Shown piece by piece: positions 6,518-14,108 of a stretch of 19,144 nucleotides of DNA. The position numbers and the translations under genes are program-made. Source of the DNA: Blastococcus sp. CT_GayMR20 (GTDB taxonomy: Bacteria; Actinomycetota; Actinomycetes; Mycobacteriales; Geodermatophilaceae); NCBI RefSeq assembly GCF_004570345.1, contig NZ_SPQM01000095.1, forward strand, positions 1-19,144, in the 5' to 3' direction. The first letter of the stretch is position 1, and each line of letters starts with the position of its first letter. A model generated the notes under the pieces. That model was given only the letters and a program-made list of their open reading frames with translations. It was not told where the DNA came from and made no database searches.

Positions 6518-8046
6518 GCCGCCACCTCCGGCTGCTCGGAGGGAGCACCGGCGGGGATGCCGACGTAGTTCTCCCGGTCGAGCTTCTTCGTCAGCCTGCG
6601 GAACCGGAAGGTGAAGTCGGGCCACAGCGTGGTGTTGTGCCCGTGCTGGTCGAGGTACCAGCTGGCGCAGCCACCGGCGAGCCAGACGGTGCCCCTCGAC
6701 TTCTCGGCGATCAGGTCGCGGTAGGCCTGCTGCGCCTCCGGGGTCGTCTCGAGCACCTCGAGTCCCTCGGCGTCCATCGTCTTCAGGGCGTCGTCCACGT
6801 AGGAGACCTGCGACTCGATCATGTAGACCATCGACGTGTGGCCGACCCCGACGTTGGGGCCCACCAGCAGGAACAGGTTCGGGAAGCCGGCGACGGTCGC
6901 GCTGCGGTTGCTGACCATGCCGTCGGACCAGACGTCGGCCAGGCTGCGCCCGTCGCGGCCGCAGATCTTCTGCGCGATCGGCAGATCCGTCACGTGGAAG
7001 CCGGTGGCCAGCACGATGGTGTCGGTGGGCCGCTCGACGCCGTCCCCGGCGACGATCGAGTGCTCGCGCACCTCCGCGATCCCGGCGGTGACGAGCTCGG
7101 CGTTGGGCGCGGCGACGGCGGGGAAGTAGTCGTTGCTGATCAGGATGCGCTTGCAGCCGATCGTGTAGTCGGGGGTCAACGCGGCGCGGAGCTTGGGGTC
7201 GCGCACCTGGCGGTGCAGGTGCGCGCGGGCGAGCGTGCCGACCGGCTTGAGGAAGGCCCGGTTCTTGGCCATGCCGATCACCAGGAACTCGCGGAACAGG
7301 TAGAGCATCGCCCGGACACCCCGCTGCAGGCCGGGGACGAAGCGGTAGAGCCGCTGCATCCAGGGCTTCACCGGGTGGTCGGTGCGCGGGACGACCCAGG
7401 CCGGGGTGCGCTGGTAGACGGCGATGCTCTCGACCACGGGCTGGACGGCCGGAACGACCTGGACGGCCGAGGCGCCCGTGCCGATGACCGCCACGCGCTC
7501 GCCGGCGAGGTCGTGGTCGTGGTCCCAGCGCGCGGAGTGCACGACCGTGCCGGCGAAGGTGTCCAGGCCCGGGATGTCGGGGTAGGTCGGGTCGGCCAGG
7601 GCGCCGGCGGCGGAGACGAGGACGCGGCTGCGGAAGGTGCCGGCCGAGGTGGTGACGGTCCAGCGGCGTGCGGCGTCGTCCCAGCGGGCGGAGGTGACGT
7701 CGGCGCCGAAGGCGCAGTGCGGGCGGACGCCGAACCGGTCGGCGGTGTCCTGCAGGTAGGCCTGGATCTCCGGCTGCTCGGAGTAGGAGCGCGGCCAGTG
7801 CGGGTTCCGGTGGAAGGAGAACGAGTACAGGTTGGACTGCACGTCGCAGGCGGCGCCGGGATAGGTGTTGTCGCGCCAGGTGCCGCCGACGTCGTTCCCC
7901 CTCTCGAGGACGACGAAGTCGGTCTCGCCGCGCCGGCGCAGCGCGATGGCCATGCAGAGGCCCGCGAAGCCCGACCCGATGATCGCCACGCCGACCTCGC
8001 GGACAGGCCCCGGGGGAGCGGACTGGGTCTCGAGCGTGCTGGTCAC
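6514..8046 (-). CDS. Flavin-containing Baeyer-Villiger-type monooxygenase
   Basis: This 510-residue enzyme should insert one oxygen from O2 into a ketone, using FAD and NADPH, to give an ester or lactone. It has the FAD Rossmann motif GSGFAG (24-29), ERGNDVGGTWRDNTYPGAACD (about 48-68), the Baeyer-Villiger fingerprint FxGxxxHxxxWD (Phe164, Gly166, His170, Trp174, Asp175) and the second, NADPH-binding Rossmann motif IGTGASA (188-194). Further family segments are YQRTPAWVVPR, CKRILISNDYFPA and VLATGFHV. The start GTG 8046 has AAGGAG 8 nt upstream; the open frame extends to 8106, but that part overlaps the operator. Length is normal for type I enzymes. It leads the operon with the hydrolase and TetR genes and diverges from an SDR gene. 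Substrate class (alkyl, cyclic or steroid ketone) cannot be told from sequence. Confidence 0.9.
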   Translation of the reverse strand: MTSTLETQSAPPGPVREVGVAIIGSGFAGLCMAIALRRRGETDFVVLERGNDVGGTWRDNTYPGAACDVQSNLYSFSFHRNPHWPRSYSEQPEIQAYLQDTADRFGVRPHCAFGADVTSARWDDAARRWTVTTSAGTFRSRVLVSAAGALADPTYPDIPGLDTFAGTVVHSARWDHDHDLAGERVAVIGTGASAVQVVPAVQPVVESIAVYQRTPAWVVPRTDHPVKPWMQRLYRFVPGLQRGVRAMLYLFREFLVIGMAKNRAFLKPVGTLARAHLHRQVRDPKLRAALTPDYTIGCKRILISNDYFPAVAAPNAELVTAGIAEVREHSIVAGDGVERPTDTIVLATGFHVTDLPIAQKICGRDGRSLADVWSDGMVSNRSATVAGFPNLFLLVGPNVGVGHTSMVYMIESQVSYVDDALKTMDAEGLEVLETTPEAQQAYRDLIAEKSRGTVWLAGGCASWYLDQHGHNTTLWPDFTFRFRRLTKKLDRENYVGIPAGAPSEQPEVAA

Positions 8047-8083
8047 CGATCGGCTCCTTCGCTGATCCGGATGGATCCGTTCC

Positions 8084-8108
8084 GCTTGCTGAGCAACGCT
8101 CAACAAGC
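8084..8108. promoter_or_regulatory. 25-bp palindrome, probable TetR operator in the divergent promoter
   Basis: The arms GCTTGCTGAGC (8084-8094) and GCTCAACAAGC (8098-8108) are inverted repeats of 11 bases with one mismatch, around the 3-base centre AAC. Size, dyad symmetry and position, midway between the monooxygenase and SDR genes, fit a TetR-family dimer site. The palindrome covers the candidate SDR -35 and most of its spacer. It also lies across the likely -35 region (TTGTTG or TTGAGC on the minus strand) of the monooxygenase operon. The cognate regulator is presumably the TetR protein encoded at 4963-5562. Confidence 0.7.
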
Positions 8109-8114
8109 TACAAC
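8086..8114 (+). promoter_or_regulatory. Promoter of the short-chain dehydrogenase gene
   Basis: TTGCTG (8086-8091) and TACAAC (8109-8114) are separated by 17 bases, a standard vegetative-type promoter. Transcription would start near 8121, giving a leader of about 40 nt with a GAGGAG ribosome site before ATG 8162. The -35 and spacer lie inside the palindrome, so a bound repressor would exclude RNA polymerase. Confidence 0.55.
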
Positions 8115-8161
8115 CGGTGCGAGAGGCGCTCTATTCGGGCGCCCGGAACCGAGGAGCACCC

Positions 8162-9082
8162 ATGGCGAACCTTCGTCGGCAGCGCGTCCGCACGCCCCTG
8201 GCCGGCAAGGCCGTCCTGATCACCGGCGCGGCCCGGGGGATCGGCGCCGAGCTCGCCCGCAAGGCGGCGGCCCGCGGCGCCCGCGTGGCCCTGGTCGGCC
8301 TCGAGCCCGAGCAGGTGGCGGCGGTGGCCGACGAGCTGGGCCCGGAGCACCTCTGGGTCGAGGCCGACGTCACCGACGCCGATGCGCTCGCTGCCGCCGT
8401 GCAGCGCACGGTCGACACCTTCGGCGGGGTGGACGTCGTCGTGGCCAACGCCGGCATCGCGCCGCTGACCACGGTCATGACCTCGTCCGCGCACGCCCTG
8501 TCGCGGACGATCGAGGTGAACCTGATCGGCGCGATGCTCACCGCCCACGCCGCGCTGCCCGAGGTGGCCAGGCGCAAGGGGCACGTGCTGCTGATCAGCT
8601 CGGCGGCGGCGTTCACCGTGCTGCCGGGGATGAGCGCCTACTGCGCGGCCAAGGCCGGCGTCGAGCGGTTCGGCGACGCGCTGCGCCTCGAGGTCGCCTA
8701 CCGCGGGGTCACCGTGGCGAGTGCGCACCCCACCTGGATCGACACCGACATGGTCCGCGACACCGAGGCCGCACTGCCGACGTTCGCCGAGACGCGCAAG
8801 CAGCTCCCCGGCCCGCTGGGCGCCTACACGTCGGTGGAGGCCTGTGCCGAGGCGCTGGTGGAGAACCTGGAGACCCGCGGACGGCGGGTGTTCGTGCCCC
8901 GCTCGGTCGGCACGGTGGCCGCGCTGCGGCAGCTCGTCACCGGCGTCGTCGCGGAGAAGCTGGCGATGGCCGTGTCGGCGAAGAAGGTGCCGCAGCTCGA
9001 GCGCGACATCGCCGCGCTGAACGGCCAGGAATTCGGCCGCAACTCCGTCGGGGCGCGGACGACGAACAAGCCCGCCGCCTGA
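8162..9082 (+). CDS. Short-chain dehydrogenase/reductase (classical SDR)
   Basis: This 306-residue NAD(P)-dependent oxidoreductase should interconvert an alcohol and a ketone. Visible motifs are the cofactor site TGAARGIG (21-28), ADVTD (69-73), the NAG motif (96-98, VVANAGIA), the catalytic Ser in LISSAAAF (146/147) and the YxxxK pair Tyr160-Lys164 in YCAAK. The C-terminus extends about 50 residues beyond a typical 250-residue SDR (from about residue 240: RSVGTVAALRQLVTGVVAEKL). Such tails occur in mycobacterial SDRs associated with lipid or mycolate metabolism. ATG 8162 is chosen for its GAGGAG site 5 nt upstream; GTG 8117 would start before the predicted transcript start. It diverges from the monooxygenase operon across a shared palindrome, suggesting it supplies the ketone or handles the released alcohol. 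In the M. tuberculosis mymA region an SDR (sadH) likewise accompanies the monooxygenase. Fold firm, direction and substrate inferred. Confidence 0.88.
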   Translation: MANLRRQRVRTPLAGKAVLITGAARGIGAELARKAAARGARVALVGLEPEQVAAVADELGPEHLWVEADVTDADALAAAVQRTVDTFGGVDVVVANAGIAPLTTVMTSSAHALSRTIEVNLIGAMLTAHAALPEVARRKGHVLLISSAAAFTVLPGMSAYCAAKAGVERFGDALRLEVAYRGVTVASAHPTWIDTDMVRDTEAALPTFAETRKQLPGPLGAYTSVEACAEALVENLETRGRRVFVPRSVGTVAALRQLVTGVVAEKLAMAVSAKKVPQLERDIAALNGQEFGRNSVGARTTNKPAA

Positions 9083-9092
9083 GGTCCTTCTC

Positions 9093-10562
9093 CTAGCTCG
9101 TCCATCTGCCGGCGCGGGGGAGGGCCGCGCGCCAGCGGGCGTGGCGGCCGTCGTCCCGCAGTCCCTCCTCGGGCTCGAACCGGCGGTCCAGGGCCCACGT
9201 CTGCGCCAGCTCGTCGGTGCTGCCCCACACGCCGGTGCCGAGGCCGGCCAGGAAGGCCGCGCCCAGCGCGGTGGTCTCGGTGACCTGCGGACGACGGACC
9301 GGCACGCCCAGCTGATCGGCCTGCAGCTGCATCAAGAGATCGTTCGCGCTGGCGCCGCCGTCGGCCGACAGCTCGTTCACGGTCAGCCCGGCCTCCTCGA
9401 CCATCACGTCGACGACGTCACGCACCTCGAACGCGATCGCCTCGAGGGTGGCGCGGGCGAGGTGGGCCCGCGTCGTGCCGCGGGTGATGCCGACGATGGC
9501 GCCGCGGGCGTGCGGGTCCCAGTGCGGGGCGCCCATCCCGGTGAGCGCGGGCACGAAGACGACGTCCCCGGAATCGGGGACCGTCCGCGCCAGCCCCTCG
9601 ATCTCGTTCGCCGAGTCGATCAGGCCGAGGCCGTCGCGCAGCCACTGCACCGCGGCCCCGGTCACGAAGATCGAGCCCTCGAGGGCGTGGACGAGGCCGT
9701 CCCCGAGGTCCCAGGCGACCGTCGTCAGCAGGCCGGCGTCCGAGCGGACCGGCGTGGAACCGGTGTTGGTGAGCACGAACGAGCCCGTGCCGTAGGTGCA
9801 CTTGCTGTCGCCGGGGGAGTAGCAGGCCTGCCCGAACAGCGCCGCCTGCTGGTCGCCCGCGATGCCGGCCACGGGCAGCGAGAGCCCGAGGAACGAATCG
9901 GGGTCGGTGGTGCCGACCACGCCCGAGCTCGGCACGACCTCCGGCAGCGCCGACCGTGGGACGTCGAACAGGTCGCACAGCTCGTCGGACCAGGCGCCCT
10001 TCTCGAGGTCGTAGAGCAGCGTGCGGCTGGCGTTGCTCGGGTCGGTGACGTGCGCCTGCCCGCCGGTCAGCCGGGCGACCACGTACGAGTCCACCGTGCC
10101 CAGGGCCAGCGCGCCGTCGCGGACGCCGGACCACACCCGCGGTTCCTCCGACGCGAGCCAGGCAAACTTCGTGCCGGTGAAGTACGGGTCGAGCCGCAGG
10201 CCGGTGAGCTGCGAGACGCGCTCCTCCTCACTCCGCAGCCGGTCGCAGATGCCGGTGGTCCGCCGGTCCTGCCAGACGATCGCCGGCCGCGGGGCGCGCA
10301 GGGTCCGCCGGTCCCACACGACGGCGGTTTCCCGCTGGTCGGTGATCCCGACGCAGGTGGGTTCCGTCTCGGTGGCGGCCAGGGCCTCGCGGCAGGCCGC
10401 GACGGTCGCCGTCCAGATGTCGTCGGGCTCGTGCTCGACCCAGCCGGGTCGCGGGAAGAGCTGCGCGAACTCGCGGTAGCCGCGGGCCAGGACGTCGCCG
10501 TCCTCGCCCACGACCAGCGCGGTCACCCCGGTCGTACCTGCGTCGATGGCGAGGACGGGCAT
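9093..10562 (-). CDS. glpK: Glycerol kinase
   Basis: This FGGY-family kinase converts glycerol and ATP to glycerol-3-phosphate. The 489 residues carry the N-terminal phosphate loop AIDAGTTG (5-12), GWVEHEP (40-46), the glycerol-binding Arg78-Glu79 in GITDQRET, WQDRRT (97-102), GIAGDQQAALFGQ with the catalytic Asp, the YGTGSF adenine-side motif and the C-terminal DGGASAN segment. Length is close to the usual 500. It stands alone: no glpF, glpD or GlpR-like regulator is adjacent, and its stop lies 10 bases from that of the convergent SDR gene. ATG 10562 has no Shine-Dalgarno site, but TAGGTT lies exactly 7 nt upstream, indicating a leaderless transcript. The N-terminal DAGTTGVTAL differs from the enterobacterial DQGTTSSRA, but the glycerol residues are kept. 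A related FGGY polyol kinase is the only realistic alternative. Confidence 0.92.
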   Translation of the reverse strand: MPVLAIDAGTTGVTALVVGEDGDVLARGYREFAQLFPRPGWVEHEPDDIWTATVAACREALAATETEPTCVGITDQRETAVVWDRRTLRAPRPAIVWQDRRTTGICDRLRSEEERVSQLTGLRLDPYFTGTKFAWLASEEPRVWSGVRDGALALGTVDSYVVARLTGGQAHVTDPSNASRTLLYDLEKGAWSDELCDLFDVPRSALPEVVPSSGVVGTTDPDSFLGLSLPVAGIAGDQQAALFGQACYSPGDSKCTYGTGSFVLTNTGSTPVRSDAGLLTTVAWDLGDGLVHALEGSIFVTGAAVQWLRDGLGLIDSANEIEGLARTVPDSGDVVFVPALTGMGAPHWDPHARGAIVGITRGTTRAHLARATLEAIAFEVRDVVDVMVEEAGLTVNELSADGGASANDLLMQLQADQLGVPVRRPQVTETTALGAAFLAGLGTGVWGSTDELAQTWALDRRFEPEEGLRDDGRHARWRAALPRAGRWTS

Positions 10563-10569
10563 GAGGGGG

Positions 10570-10575
10570 AACCTA
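10570..10575 (-). promoter_or_regulatory. -10 box for leaderless glpK
   Basis: On the minus strand TAGGTT is followed by 7 nt and ATG 10562. No ribosome site is present between them. This matches leaderless initiation; no clear -35 was found. Confidence 0.45.
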
Positions 10576-10602
10576 ATGCCGGCCGATGACAGCCGCGTGA
10601 GC

Positions 10603-10650
10603 GCCGGCGAGCGCCAGCGAGCGAGGAGCGGAGCAAGGCGCGGAGCCGGC
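10603..10650. repeat. GAGCG-rich imperfect hairpin between glpK and the RNase AS gene
   Basis: GCCGGC (10603-10608) pairs with GCCGGC (10645-10650), and GCGCC (10611-10615) pairs with GGCGC (10637-10641), leaving a small internal loop. The 21-base apical loop and flanks repeat GAGCG or GAGCGA units. It lies in the 114-base gap between two divergent leaderless genes, upstream of both -10 boxes. It resembles GAGCGA-type dispersed elements seen in other high-GC actinobacteria, but copy number cannot be judged from this window. Confidence 0.5.
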
Positions 10651-10663
10651 CATCAGCACCGCC

Positions 10664-10669
10664 TACGGT
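10664..10669 (+). promoter_or_regulatory. -10 box for leaderless RNase AS gene
   Basis: TACGGT (TANNNT) is followed by 7 nt and GTG 10677, where RNase AS homologues are expected to start (M/V-R-x-F-x-YDxEF). No ribosome site is present. Confidence 0.5.
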
Positions 10670-10676
10670 GGCCCGC

Positions 10677-11162
10677 GTGCGGCGCTTCTTCTACGACACC
10701 GAGTTCATCGAGGACGGCACGACGATCGACCTGGTGTCGATCGGCGTCGTCGACGAGACCGGGCGGGAGTTCTACGCCGTCAGCACCGAGTTCGACCCCG
10801 ACAAGGCCATCCCGTGGGTGCGCCGCAACGTGCTCGACCAGCTGCCGTCTCCGGCGGACAAGGCGTGGCGCAGCCGCGAGCGCATCCGGGAGGACCTGCT
10901 GAACTTCCTCACCGGCCCGGGCGAGGAGATCGAACTGTGGGCCTGGTTCGGCGCCTATGACCATGTCGCGCTGTGCCAGTTGTGGGGCGCGATGCCGGCG
11001 CTGCCCCGGCCCATCCCGCGGTTCACCCGCGAGCTGCGCCAGCGCTGGGACGACCTCGGCCAGCCGCCGCTGCCGCCCAAGCCGACCGGCACGCACGACG
11101 CCCTCGTCGACGCCCGCTACAACCTGGTCCGGTGGAACGCCATGGAGGCCGCCCGGGCCTGA
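10677..11162 (+). CDS. RNase AS-type 3'-5' exoribonuclease (Rv2179c family)
   Basis: This 161-residue protein matches the actinobacterial RNase AS family, whose M. tuberculosis member Rv2179c is a DEDDh exoribonuclease that prefers adenylate-containing 3' tails. The DEDDh residues are visible: Asp7 and Glu9 in FYDTEFIEDG, Asp95 in WFGAYDHVALCQLWG, and His140 with Asp145 in THDALVDARYN. Length is close to the 168 residues of Rv2179c. The start GTG 10677 fits a leaderless transcript; an upstream in-frame GTG at 10668 would overlap the -10 box. In M. tuberculosis the gene lies beside aroG (Rv2178c); here aroG is also nearby, about 5.5 kb downstream on the same strand, so this is loose synteny. 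Catalytic family firm, poly(A) preference assumed from the relative. Confidence 0.88.
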   Translation: MRRFFYDTEFIEDGTTIDLVSIGVVDETGREFYAVSTEFDPDKAIPWVRRNVLDQLPSPADKAWRSRERIREDLLNFLTGPGEEIELWAWFGAYDHVALCQLWGAMPALPRPIPRFTRELRQRWDDLGQPPLPPKPTGTHDALVDARYNLVRWNAMEAARA

Positions 11163-11213
11163 CCGCGGCCCTGGCTCTTGGCCCCTGGCCGGACCTCCGC
11201 AACGCTGCACGCC

Positions 11214-11795
11214 GTGACCGAATTGAGCGTCGTCGAGGCACGCACCCTCCTGGCACGCGCCTTCGTGGACGACCCGCTGATGGTCTGGTTCTTCCCCGAC
11301 GAGGACGCGCGTCCGCACGCCTGTGCGGCTCTGTTCGGCCTGTTCGCCGAGAACTACCTGGCGGGCGGGCGGGTCGACGTGGTCCGCCGGCCGGAGCCGG
11401 TGGCGGTCGCCATGTGGCGCTGGCCCAGGGAGGCCGAACGAGCGCCGGGACCGGAGCGGCTGCCGTCGATCGGCGGGCTGATGACGGCGTTGATGGGGTC
11501 CGCCAGGGCGGCGGCGATCGGCGGCGACATGGCTGTCCTGGCGGAGCTGCGCCCGGCGGAGCCCCATGCCTACCTCCACCTGCTCGCCGTCCACCCGGAC
11601 GCACGGCGCCAGGGGCTCGGGGGAGAGGTGCTGGACCGCGGGCTGGCGGCGGCACGGGCGGCGGGCCTGGTCGCCTGCCTGGACACGATGAACCCGGCCA
11701 ACGTCCCGTTCTACGAGGGGCACGGGATGTCGGTGCGCCACGAGGTCCCGCTGGGCGCCGGAGGACCGACGGTGTGGTCGATGGCGACCGGCTGA
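11214..11795 (+). CDS. GNAT-family N-acetyltransferase
   Basis: This 193-residue protein has a GNAT fold. Motif A is LHLLAVHPDARRQGLGGEVL (about 121-140), with the acetyl-CoA pyrophosphate loop R-R-Q-G-L-G-G at 131-137. Motif B is CLDTMNPANVPFYEGHGM (about 155-172). The N-terminal LLARAFVDDPLMVWFFPDE is typical of a subfamily common in actinobacteria and often left without a substrate. GTG 11214 gives the family-typical start; the open frame could begin at TTG 11178, but neither site has a clear Shine-Dalgarno sequence. It follows the RNase AS gene by 51 bases on the same strand and may be co-transcribed. It converges on the chemoreceptor gene. The acceptor (amine, antibiotic or protein) is unknown. 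Confidence 0.83.
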   Translation: MTELSVVEARTLLARAFVDDPLMVWFFPDEDARPHACAALFGLFAENYLAGGRVDVVRRPEPVAVAMWRWPREAERAPGPERLPSIGGLMTALMGSARAAAIGGDMAVLAELRPAEPHAYLHLLAVHPDARRQGLGGEVLDRGLAAARAAGLVACLDTMNPANVPFYEGHGMSVRHEVPLGAGGPTVWSMATG

Positions 11796-11865
11796 CCGGA
11801 GAGCACGGCCTGGGTCCGGGCCACCTGGGCGAGCCGCCGTCCGCACACGGCGCCGTCGACGCCGA

Positions 11866-14022
11866 TCAGACGGTGAAGGCCCCCAGCAGGCGGGTGAGCC
11901 GGCCGGACAGCGCGTCCAGCTCGCGGGCCGCCGTCCGGGCCTGCTCGACGTCGGTCGCGCTGTCCGCGGCGTCCCGGCTGACCTCGGTGAGCGTGCTGGT
12001 GACCGTCCCCGCCCCGTCGGCCGCCGCGGCGACGCTGCGGGTCAGCTCGCTGGTGGTCGCGGTCTGCTCCTCGACGGCGCTGGCGATGGTGGTCTGGTGG
12101 TCGTTGATCGCCCGCACGACCTCGGCGATCTGGGCGATCGAGCGCACGGCCGCCGATGTGTCGGCCTGGATGGCCTGCACCCGCTGGGTGATCTCCTCGC
12201 TGGCCTTGGCCGCCTCCTGCGCCAGGTCCTTCACCTCGTGCGCGACGACCGCGAAGCCCTTGCCCGCGTCGCCGGCCCGCGCCGCCTCGATGGTCGCGTT
12301 GAGCGCCAGCAGGTTGGTCTGCTCCGCCACCCCGGAGATGACCTTGACGACGTCGCCGATCTCCGCCGAGCTCGCGCCGAGGGCGGCGATGGCGGTCTCG
12401 GTCTGCTGCGCGAGGTCGGCGGCCTGCCGGCCGACCTGGGCGGCGTCGGCCGCGCTGCGGGCGATCTCGGAGATCGACGCGCCCATCTCCTGCGCACCGG
12501 ACGCCGCGGCCGAGACGCTGCTGCTGATCTCCGCGGCGGTCGCGTGCGCGCCCTGCGCCTGGTGGCGGTTGCGGGCGGCGCGCCCGGCGAGCCCGTCGGC
12601 GACCGAGGAGACACCGGCCGCGGCGACGGCGACGTCCCGGGCGCAGGTCCCGATGTCGCGCACCGTGCCGGCCACCTTGTCGACGAAGCGGTTGAACGCG
12701 CCGGAGAGCTGGCCGACCTCGTCGGAGCGGGAGTCGTCCATGCGCTGGGTCAGGTCGCCCTCGCCGTCGGCGATCACGGCCATCCGGTCGCGCAGCTGCT
12801 CGAGCGGTGCGGTGAGCCGCCGGCCGATCCAGTAGGCCAGCACGCCGCCCAGGACGGCGATGACGGCGGCCGCGGCGACCAAGGCCCACACCATGGAGGC
12901 GCGGCCGTCCTCCATCGACTGCACGGGTCCGGCGAAGTCACCGTCGCGGGCGACGGTGGCGATGACCCAGTCCCAGGGGGCGTAGTAGGTCAGCCGCACG
13001 GTCGTCGGACCCGCCGCGGGGTCGACGTAGCGGACCGTGGCCTGCTCGCCGGCCTCGAGCCCGACGGCGGCGTCGACCATCTCCTGCACGTACGCCCGGC
13101 CGTCGGCGTCGGTCGCCTGGAGCATGGTCTCGCCGTCGCGGACGCCGTCGGGGCTGATCAGCACTGTGCCGGCCATGGTGCCGGTCCCGCCGTAGACCTC
13201 GATGTGGCCGGTGTCCCCGACGTCGGTCGCCTCGAGGCTCTCGCGCAGGGCGGGCAGGTTCTGCTGCTTGACACCCACGTACAGGACGCCGACGACGTCC
13301 CCGGCCGGGCCGGTGAGCGGGGCGTAGGCCGAGACCAGCCAGGAGTCGACGACGAAGGCGTTGCCGCGGTAGGTCTCCCCGCTCATGACGGTGGCCACCA
13401 CCGGGTTGGGCTGCCCGTCGGGGTTGGTCGCCGGGATGTACGTCCCGATGGCGCGGGCGCCGGAGGCGGCCTGCACGTTCGTCGCCACTCGCAGGAAGTC
13501 GCCGGTCGGGGTCCTCTGGAAGATCGTGACCGTCGCGCCGGTCATCGCCTTGATCTCGTCGACGACCGGCGTCGGCACGGCGACGTCGCTGTTCTTGCCC
13601 AGCCACTGGCTCCCGACCATGACCCGGGGCAGCGCCACGGGGGTCACCTCGCCGGAGAGCTGGTTCTTCGCCTCCCAGACGACCGGTGCCGAGCGGGGGC
13701 TGGGATCGATGCCGAACCCGCCGGTCCTCGCGAGGACGTACTGGGCGACGGCGAGGTCGGAGTCCACCTTCGCGGCGGTGGAGGCGCCCTGGGTCGAGAC
13801 GACGTCGTGCACGCCGGCCGCGGTGCGCGAGATGTCCTCGGCCACCAGGGCACTGACGTCACGCTCGGCGTCGTCGGCGAACCGGCCGCTCTGCCAGGCG
13901 CTCACGCCGCTCATGGCCACGCCGGTGACGGCGACGCTGGCCACGGCCAGCGCCACCACCTTCGTGCGGATGCCCCAGCCGGCGGGGGTGGCCCAGGCGG
14001 GCAGGGTCGTCGTCCAGCGCAT
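11866..14022 (-). CDS. Methyl-accepting chemotaxis protein with Cache sensor
   Basis: This 718-residue chemoreceptor has TM1 at about 22-42, a periplasmic-side Cache_3-Cache_2-type sensor at about 60-365 (GIDPSPRSAPVVWEAKNQ, VDEIKAMTGATVTIFQR, SGETYRGNAFVVDSWLVSAYAPL, VLYVGVKQQ), TM2 at about 377-399, a HAMP linker at about 400-452 (RRLTAPLEQLRDRM, GEGDLTQRM) and a long coiled-coil signalling domain. The highly conserved hairpin tip, VAEQTNLLALNATIEAARAG and then KGFAVVAHEVKDLA, lies at about 565-601. It should sense a small ligand outside and control CheA and thus flagella. ATG 14022 has GAGGA 7 nt upstream. No che or flagellar genes are in the window, so it is an orphan receptor. The C-terminus (LLGAFTV) lacks a CheR-binding pentapeptide. 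Ligand unknown; organic acids are common for this sensor class. Confidence 0.92.
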   Translation of the reverse strand: MRWTTTLPAWATPAGWGIRTKVVALAVASVAVTGVAMSGVSAWQSGRFADDAERDVSALVAEDISRTAAGVHDVVSTQGASTAAKVDSDLAVAQYVLARTGGFGIDPSPRSAPVVWEAKNQLSGEVTPVALPRVMVGSQWLGKNSDVAVPTPVVDEIKAMTGATVTIFQRTPTGDFLRVATNVQAASGARAIGTYIPATNPDGQPNPVVATVMSGETYRGNAFVVDSWLVSAYAPLTGPAGDVVGVLYVGVKQQNLPALRESLEATDVGDTGHIEVYGGTGTMAGTVLISPDGVRDGETMLQATDADGRAYVQEMVDAAVGLEAGEQATVRYVDPAAGPTTVRLTYYAPWDWVIATVARDGDFAGPVQSMEDGRASMVWALVAAAAVIAVLGGVLAYWIGRRLTAPLEQLRDRMAVIADGEGDLTQRMDDSRSDEVGQLSGAFNRFVDKVAGTVRDIGTCARDVAVAAAGVSSVADGLAGRAARNRHQAQGAHATAAEISSSVSAAASGAQEMGASISEIARSAADAAQVGRQAADLAQQTETAIAALGASSAEIGDVVKVISGVAEQTNLLALNATIEAARAGDAGKGFAVVAHEVKDLAQEAAKASEEITQRVQAIQADTSAAVRSIAQIAEVVRAINDHQTTIASAVEEQTATTSELTRSVAAAADGAGTVTSTLTEVSRDAADSATDVEQARTAARELDALSGRLTRLLGAFTV

Positions 14023-14108
14023 GGTCGGTCCTCGAGTTCGTCCGCAGCGTCGCGTACTGCCGTCGTTCCGTATCTCGGCAGCAGCGGAGCCGGCCGGACC
14101 CTGCTCGC

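Noticed and set aside
6637..9096. 819-codon plus-strand open frame opposite the monooxygenase and continuing over the SDR
   Set aside because: It is the antisense shadow of a monooxygenase with intact FAD, NADPH and BVMO motifs, then an out-of-frame reading of the SDR. No start signal and no family features.
11796..11865. Possible hairpin (GCCTGGGT with ACCTGGGC) between the convergent acetyltransferase and chemoreceptor genes
   Set aside because: Only 6 of 8 positions pair, no T tract follows, and such weak pairing is expected by chance at this GC content.
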